This document shows positions 32,308-37,131 of a stretch of DNA of 37,131 nt, in pieces. This DNA is from Caldifarciminota bacterium. GTDB taxonomy: Bacteria > WOR-3 > Hydrothermia > WGAB01. Position 1 is the stretch's first letter, and every line of letters begins with the position of its first letter. Both the position numbers and the translations under genes were made by a program. The DNA lies in contig WGAB01000223.1 of NCBI GenBank assembly GCA_015489295.1, positions 1 to 37,131 of the forward strand, in the 5' to 3' direction. The notes below the pieces were generated by a model. It ran no database searches and was not told where the DNA came from. It saw only the letters and a program-made list of their open reading frames with translations.

Positions 32308-33288
32308 ATGACGGCAAGGATTTACGAGCCCGTGTACCGCCCCGAAAAGCCAAGGATTCTGGCAGTGGATGACGAGCCCTACGTGTTGGACATCCTGGAG
32401 CGCCTCCTCGTGGAACACGGGTACGAGTACCAGGGTGTACTTACCGGAGAGGAGGCCCTGAGTGTGATCGAAGAAGACCCACCCGATGTGATCCTTTTAG
32501 ACCTTCGGATGCCCGGGGTTGATGGCTTTGAGGTTCTGGAGCGGATCCGCAATAACGAGCGCCTCGGCTACATCCCCGTGATCGTGTTGACGGCCCTGGA
32601 CAAGGAGCAGGTGGAGGCCTTCCAGAAGGGGGCCGACGACTTTGTCACCAAGCCCCCCCACGAAGCCAGCCTGATTGCCCGGATCGAGGCCCTTTTACGT
32701 TTGAAGGCCTACATTCGTGAACTGGAAAGTGCAGAGCAGGTTCTTTTCTCGCTGGCCACCATCATCGAAATGCGAGATGCGTATACCGAACAGCACACAG
32801 AACGGGTGGTGGAGGTCTCCCTGAAGATCGGCCGCATTGTGGGGCTAACCCCCCAGGAGATGGACGATCTCCGTAAAGGAGCCCATCTCCACGACATCGG
32901 CAAGGTGGCCATCCCCGATGCTATATTAAAAAAGGAAGGGCCGCTGACGGAGGAAGAACGGAAGCGCATCGAAGAGCATGTGATCATCGGCGAGCAGATT
33001 TGCGCCCCCATCCACTCGCTCCAGGGAGCGTTGCCGGTGATTCGGCACCACCACGAGCGCTGGGATGGCAGCGGCTATCCCGATGGCCTGAAGGAGCACG
33101 AGATCCCCTTCCTGGCCCGGATTGTGGCCATCGCCGACGCGCTGGATGCCATGAGCTACGACCGTCCGTACCGCAAACGGCTAACCCGGGAGCAGATCAT
33201 GGCCGAGTTCGAGAAGGGAAAGGGGAAGCAGTGGGACCCGAACCTGACAGAAATCCTCCTCGGTCTCATGGAGGACGGTGAGCTTTAA
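32308..33288 (+). CDS. Response regulator with HD-GYP c-di-GMP phosphodiesterase domain
   Basis: 326 residues. Receiver domain (about 15-130) with phosphoacceptor Asp65 (LLDLRMPGVDG) and the Lys of TKPP. A helical linker leads to an HD-GYP domain (about 145-320): HDIGK at 195-199, HHH near 247-249 and GYP at 256-258. The family hydrolyses cyclic di-GMP. This is the RpfG-like arrangement. It is divergent from pilB and shares a 70-nt intergenic region with it. Because two MshEN proteins (PilB and the AAA+ fusion) are in the same locus, it may set the c-di-GMP level they read (inference). No cognate kinase is adjacent; PilS is the nearest. Confidence 0.93.
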   Translation: MTARIYEPVYRPEKPRILAVDDEPYVLDILERLLVEHGYEYQGVLTGEEALSVIEEDPPDVILLDLRMPGVDGFEVLERIRNNERLGYIPVIVLTALDKEQVEAFQKGADDFVTKPPHEASLIARIEALLRLKAYIRELESAEQVLFSLATIIEMRDAYTEQHTERVVEVSLKIGRIVGLTPQEMDDLRKGAHLHDIGKVAIPDAILKKEGPLTEEERKRIEEHVIIGEQICAPIHSLQGALPVIRHHHERWDGSGYPDGLKEHEIPFLARIVAIADALDAMSYDRPYRKRLTREQIMAEFEKGKGKQWDPNLTEILLGLMEDGEL

Positions 33289-33324
33289 CGTTTCCAGATT
33301 TTTCCCTCCCTCTGCTGCCAGCTC

Positions 33325-34269
33325 ATGCGGGTGTTGACCGTTACCAACATGTACCCTACCCCAGAACATCCTGCGATGGGGGTATTTGTGCAGGACCAGG
33401 TTCGGGATGTCCGCTCGCTGGGCCATGAGGTAGAGGTCCTGGTGGTGGAGGGTTGGCGGAGCCGCTGGGAATACCTGGCTGCCTGTGCCCGTGTTCGCAG
33501 GGCCGTGAAAACCGGTGCTTACGATGTGATACACATCCACTATGGACTGACCGGGGTGCCTGCGTTGTGCCAAAGAGAAATCCCCATGGTTCTGTCCTAC
33601 TGCGGCAGCGATCTGGAGGTGCCGTGGCAGCGTTTCATCAGCCGCTGGGTGAACCGGTACCTGCAGGGGCGCCTGGTGAAGTCGCCGAGCCTGTTGCCGC
33701 TGCTGGGCGACCCCCGGGCCTGGGTAGTGCCCAACGGGGTGAATCTGGAGTTTTTCCATCCCATGCCCCGGGCCGAGGCGCGGCGACGGCTCGGATTGCC
33801 CCAGGAACCCGTGTATGTTGCCTTTGTGGCCAACCCCGCAAGGCCGGAAAAGCGGTTTGACCTGGCACAAAAGGCCGTGGCTCTGGCCTCGGAGCAGGTT
33901 CCCATGGAACTGCTGGTGGTCCAGGGACGGCCCCACGAAGAGATTCCCCTGTTTTTAAATGCCGCCGATGTGGTGCTCTTGACCTCAGACTATGAGGGAT
34001 CGCCCAACATCGTAAAGGAGGCGATGGCCTGCAATCGGCCAATTGTGGCCACCGCGGTGGGCGATGTACCCTGGCTTCTGGAGGGGGTGCAGGGGGCCGC
34101 TGTGGTTTCCCATCGGCCGGAGGACATCGCTCGGGCCCTGCTGGAGGTGCTGGAAATAGGGGAGAGCACCGGCCGGGCTCGGCTCCAAGCCCTGGGCCTG
34201 GATCACCTGAGCGTGGCCCAAAAACTCGTGGCCCTGTACCGCGTGGCGATGCGCGGCGGGGCCGCGTAA
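33325..34269 (+). CDS. GT4-family glycosyltransferase
   Basis: 314 residues with a GT-B fold. The N-terminal domain starts MRVLTVTNMYPTPEHPAMG (the usual glycine loop plus PxxPxxG-type motif) and contains DVIHIHYGL. The C-terminal domain has VPNGVNLEFFHP, ANPARPEKRFDLA and the EX7E-type motif YEGSPNIVKEAM. Family members transfer sugars from nucleotide-sugar donors to lipids, polysaccharides or proteins. It is shorter than many GT4 enzymes (about 350-400). It lies between the HD-GYP regulator and a PLD-like gene. Surface-glycan or pilin glycosylation are possible roles; the substrate is unknown. Confidence 0.88.
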   Translation: MRVLTVTNMYPTPEHPAMGVFVQDQVRDVRSLGHEVEVLVVEGWRSRWEYLAACARVRRAVKTGAYDVIHIHYGLTGVPALCQREIPMVLSYCGSDLEVPWQRFISRWVNRYLQGRLVKSPSLLPLLGDPRAWVVPNGVNLEFFHPMPRAEARRRLGLPQEPVYVAFVANPARPEKRFDLAQKAVALASEQVPMELLVVQGRPHEEIPLFLNAADVVLLTSDYEGSPNIVKEAMACNRPIVATAVGDVPWLLEGVQGAAVVSHRPEDIARALLEVLEIGESTGRARLQALGLDHLSVAQKLVALYRVAMRGGAA

Positions 34270-34286
34270 ACCCTGTGAGGTGAACC

Positions 34287-36731
34287 GTGAGAACCTGGCT
34301 CTGGACCCTGATGGCCGTTTCCCTGGCCTGGTCTCTGGGCATTCGAGACCTTCAGTACACCACCGATCCCTCCGGTAACTCCCCTTACGAGGGTTCCTGG
34401 GTGACCATCTACGGAGTGGTCACCGCCGGAAGCAATGACTTCAGCAACCTTTTCTTCATTGCCGATTCTTCCGGGCCCTGGCATGGCATCGCGGTGTATG
34501 CCCCGGGGGCCGGCGTTCAGCGAGGGGATTCCGTGGAGGTGACCGGCGTGGTGCAGGAGTACTACGGCAAAACCGAGATCAACGCCTCCTCAGGCTCGGT
34601 GACAGTGCTTGCAAGCCACCGCCCGATTCCCGAGCCCTATCGGACCACCAGTGCGGGCCTGGGAGAGCCTCTGGAGGGTGTGCTGGTGTTCCTGCGCGAT
34701 CTGGTGGTGGTTCAAAACGACCTTGGCTACGGCGAGTGGCTCGTACAGGATAGCCAGGGCACCCTGCGGGTGGACGACCTGGGTTCCTACACCTACAACC
34801 CCACGGTGGGCGACTCCTTCCGGTTCCTCCGGGGCGTTCTGGATTACTCCTACGGCAACTTCAAACTGGAGCCCCGCGACGATGCCGATCTGAGGGCCCC
34901 GGAGCGGCCCCTGCAGGGCTTTTTCAACACCACGGTGGCCGGCCCACTATGGGTTTCCCAGGCCTCGGTGAACCTGGACTCGTTGGTGGTGGCCCGCATC
35001 GGCCTGGCCGCGTATTCGGTGGACCTCTGCGTGTACAGCCTGTCCAGCTGGAATGTGGTCAACGCCCTCAAGGATCGCTACGACCACGGCGTGAGGGTTC
35101 GAGTGATTGTGGACAACCATCACTGGAACAGCCAGGTGGCGGCTCTGGCTTCTTACGGGATCCCCGTGATCACCGACAGCTTCGGCACCAACCTGGGTGA
35201 AGAGTCCATGCACCACAAGTTCCTGGTGGTGGACGCCCGGGACGCCGGCATCCCGGAGGACGATTTCGTGCTCACTGGCTCCTACAACTATACCTACGAT
35301 CCTTTCGGATCGGCCAACAATGTGGTGTTCCTGGCTTCGGCCGAGGTGGCGGCGGCCTATACCACCGAGTTCAACGAAATGTGGGGAAGTTCGGGGGATA
35401 CGACGGATCCCGCCGCCTCCCGGTTCGGCACCCGGAAAACCGACAACACTCCCCACCACTTTGTGGTGGGCGAGCACCCGGTGTCGGTGTATTTCTCGCC
35501 CTCCGACGGTACCGAAGCGGCGCTGGTCCAGCAGATTCAACAGGCCCACGAACGCCTGCAGTTCGCCATGTATTTCTTCACGAACCAGAACCTTTCCAAC
35601 GCCATGAAGGCGCGGTGGGACGAGGACGCTGTGCTGGTGGCGGGCGTGTTGGATTCCACCAACTTCCTGGATCCCGGCCACTACTCCGAGAGCTGGGACA
35701 TGCTGGGGCTCGGCGGCAACGCCTGGAACCCCCCGGCCTATGTGTATTGCGACAGCCTGCACGGCAAATTGCTGCACCACAAGTACCTGGTGGTGGACCG
35801 CCGGGTGGTTGTCACGGGATCGGCGAACTTCACCTATTCGGCCATGAACACGAACGACGAGAATGTGGTGATCGTGCAGGATTCGCTGCTGGCCCGGGAC
35901 TTTTTGCAGGAACTGCGGGCCAGGGTGGAGGAGACGGGCGGCGCCTGGCCTCCGGGGGAGGTCACGATTCTGGATCTCCAGGCGACCGATCCCTCGCCCT
36001 TGGAGAACCACAAGGTGGAAATCCACGGGGTGGTGTCCGGGGTGTTCTCCGGGGGCCGTCGGCTCTTTGTGGGGATGCGGCCCCAGGGGCCGTATCGCGG
36101 CCTGTTTGTTTATCTGCCCACGGCGCCCGCCCCGGCGCTGGCCGTGGGGGATTCCGTGGCGCTCATCGGTGATGTGCAGGAGTACTACGGGCTCACGGAG
36201 ATGGTGGTGGAAACCGCAGGGGTTCACAGGTTCGGGCCGGTGTTGCCCCTGGTTCCTGTGCAGGTTTCCGCCGCCCAGGCCATGTCCGAGGCCTATGAGG
36301 GGGTTCTGGTACGGGTGGACACCCTGCGGTGCCTCTCGCCCGATCTGGGGTATGGCGAGTGGTCGGCCTACGATGCCACCGATACCCTGCGCGTGGACGA
36401 TCTGGGGGTGGCCTATGAGCCCCAGACGGGATGGTTCTACACGGTGATCGGCCCGGTGAACTACTCTTACGGCCACTTCAAACTGGAGCCCCGGGATTCC
36501 AGCGATATCCTGCTGGTGGCCGTGATGGGGGACGCAGACGGCGACGGCGAGGTCACCCGCGCCGATCTGGAGGCCCTGGCCGGCTATCTGTACCGGCATC
36601 TTTCCCTGCCCGAGCCCCTGCTGCGGGCCGATGTCAACCAGGATTCACGGGTGGACGACCAGGACCTTGTGAAACTCAGCCGGAGTCTGATGCAGGGCGT
36701 TCGGTTGCACCGCTCCGGTGTGTATCATTAA
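34287..36731 (+). CDS. Secreted PLD-like protein: OB-like, two HKD motifs, OB-like, dockerin
   Basis: 814 residues from a GTG start; signal peptide about 1-18. An OB-like domain (about 20-205) is followed by a phospholipase D-like core with two complete HKD motifs, HHKFLVVD (309-316) and HHKYLVVD (497-504), each followed by the partner motif (GSYN 331-334, GSAN 511-514). A second OB-like domain (about 560-745) closely repeats the first: VQEYYG, then DLGYGEW, TLRVDDLG, YSYG and KLEPRD occur in both. The C-terminus (about 748-803) is a type I dockerin with two calcium loops (DADGDGEVTRADLE and DVNQDSRVDDQDLV). PLD enzymes cleave phosphodiesters, and some with OB domains are secreted nucleases. 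The substrate here is not determined. Confidence 0.88.
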   Translation: MRTWLWTLMAVSLAWSLGIRDLQYTTDPSGNSPYEGSWVTIYGVVTAGSNDFSNLFFIADSSGPWHGIAVYAPGAGVQRGDSVEVTGVVQEYYGKTEINASSGSVTVLASHRPIPEPYRTTSAGLGEPLEGVLVFLRDLVVVQNDLGYGEWLVQDSQGTLRVDDLGSYTYNPTVGDSFRFLRGVLDYSYGNFKLEPRDDADLRAPERPLQGFFNTTVAGPLWVSQASVNLDSLVVARIGLAAYSVDLCVYSLSSWNVVNALKDRYDHGVRVRVIVDNHHWNSQVAALASYGIPVITDSFGTNLGEESMHHKFLVVDARDAGIPEDDFVLTGSYNYTYDPFGSANNVVFLASAEVAAAYTTEFNEMWGSSGDTTDPAASRFGTRKTDNTPHHFVVGEHPVSVYFSPSDGTEAALVQQIQQAHERLQFAMYFFTNQNLSNAMKARWDEDAVLVAGVLDSTNFLDPGHYSESWDMLGLGGNAWNPPAYVYCDSLHGKLLHHKYLVVDRRVVVTGSANFTYSAMNTNDENVVIVQDSLLARDFLQELRARVEETGGAWPPGEVTILDLQATDPSPLENHKVEIHGVVSGVFSGGRRLFVGMRPQGPYRGLFVYLPTAPAPALAVGDSVALIGDVQEYYGLTEMVVETAGVHRFGPVLPLVPVQVSAAQAMSEAYEGVLVRVDTLRCLSPDLGYGEWSAYDATDTLRVDDLGVAYEPQTGWFYTVIGPVNYSYGHFKLEPRDSSDILLVAVMGDADGDGEVTRADLEALAGYLYRHLSLPEPLLRADVNQDSRVDDQDLVKLSRSLMQGVRLHRSGVYH

Positions 36732-36759
36732 CGCCTGAACTGCAACGAAAGGAGGTAGG

Positions 36760-37131
36760 ATGGCCCGGTTCCGCATTCTGGTGACAGGTGGTGCCGGTTT
36801 TATTGGATCCCATCTGGTGGAGGAGCTCCTGCGGGTGAAGGCCGGTGTGTCCCGGTATCAGGACCTTTTTGAGGCTCTGCCGGACTTTCATGTGATCGTG
36901 CTGGACGATTTTTCCACGGGTCGGCCCGAAAACCTGGAGGATGTTCGATCCGTTCTCCGGGCAGAGGGGGTGCCGGCGGACTTTGAGCTGGTGGAAGGAC
37001 AGGTGCAGGACCTGGATCTTGTGGAATCGCTGCTGGATGCCCACACCTACGTGCTGCACCAGGCGGCGATTCCCTCGGTGGCCCGTTCGGTTCGGGATCC
37101 TTTGAGCACCAACGAGAGCAATGTAACCGGT
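36760..37131 (+). CDS. NAD-dependent UDP-sugar epimerase/dehydratase, N-terminal part (cut by the right edge)
   Basis: The first 124 codons are visible from ATG 36760, with AAAGGAGGTAGG directly upstream. The Rossmann motif TGGAGFIGSHL is followed by VLDDFSTGRPENL and LHQAAIPSVARSV, typical of the short-chain UDP-glucose/GlcNAc 4-epimerase family. An extra ~16 residues (KAGVSRYQDLFEALPDF) sit between the first helix and the second strand. With the GT4 gene it hints at a surface-polysaccharide or glycosylation cluster continuing to the right. The catalytic Tyr-x-x-x-Lys lies beyond the window, so the exact reaction cannot be assigned. Confidence 0.87.
   Translation, partial: MARFRILVTGGAGFIGSHLVEELLRVKAGVSRYQDLFEALPDFHVIVLDDFSTGRPENLEDVRSVLRAEGVPADFELVEGQVQDLDLVESLLDAHTYVLHQAAIPSVARSVRDPLSTNESNVTG

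Noticed and set aside
34947..36599. Minus-strand open frame of 550 codons opposite the PLD-like gene
   Set aside because: The plus strand encodes two intact HKD motifs and a dockerin. The antisense product is His/Gly/Val-rich shadow sequence with no ribosome-binding site or domain.
1..37131. tRNA, rRNA, CRISPR arrays, transposase genes
   Set aside because: Read for and not seen. Gaps between genes are short and no regularly spaced repeats or transposase-like proteins were found.

Overview
The window is a dense, GC-rich (roughly 55-60% by eye) bacterial region dominated by one large type IV pilus (T4P) locus. Secretin PilQ, a LolA-like protein, a PorV/PorQ-type barrel and a lipoprotein indicate a diderm. 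PEGA-domain proteins, FlgD-type Ig domains, a PorV-like barrel and a dockerin-tailed secreted protein together suggest a poorly characterised FCB-adjacent or WOR-3/Hydrothermae-like lineage. That placement is inference; the window has no rRNA or universal marker to confirm it.

Layout. Positions 1-32225 are read entirely from the minus strand, so in transcription order they run right to left. (a) 32225-25128: pilB, pilT, pilC, pilS, pilR. (b) 25026-24046: the major pilin pilA, behind a very good sigma-54 promoter, then a hairpin and a second GspG-like pilin. (c) 24049-16254: prepilin peptidase pilD, a TPR protein, an unusual MshEN + DnaA-like AAA+ protein, a PilM-PilN fusion, a small lipoprotein, pilO, an AMIN-PilP fusion and an AMIN-less secretin pilQ. 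(d) 16257-7539: minor pilins of PilV, PilW and PilX type, with a 2067-residue Ig-repeat surface protein and a PorV-like outer-membrane barrel embedded among them. (e) From a sigma-70 promoter at 7502-7529: a LolA-like protein and a VWA-PilY1 tip adhesin. A second promoter at 3995-4024 leads two roadblock proteins, a small Ras-like GTPase, two double-PEGA proteins and a membrane-anchored TPR protein that runs off the left edge.

Positions 32308-37131 are read from the plus strand: a response regulator with an HD-GYP c-di-GMP phosphodiesterase domain (divergent from pilB), a GT4 glycosyltransferase, a secreted two-HKD phospholipase D-like protein flanked by duplicated OB-like domains and ending in a dockerin, and the start of a UDP-sugar epimerase.

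How it fits together. The locus encodes nearly a whole T4P machine: ATPases PilB/PilT, platform PilC, alignment complex PilM-N/O/P, secretin PilQ, peptidase PilD, pilins and tip protein. Its control is encoded alongside: PilS/PilR acting on the pilA sigma-54 promoter, an HD-GYP regulator that could set c-di-GMP for the MshEN domains, and a GTPase/roadblock module that resembles polarity control. The most unusual items are the MshEN-AAA+ fusion, the rearranged alignment complex (PilM-PilN fusion; AMIN moved from PilQ to PilP), a palindromic 144-bp in-frame insertion in the giant Ig protein, a 15-17 bp palindrome shared by the pilA upstream region and the pilB-pilT junction, and the OB-PLD-OB-dockerin protein. 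No RNA genes, CRISPR arrays or complete insertion sequences were seen, and no gene-free stretch exceeds about 130 bases.
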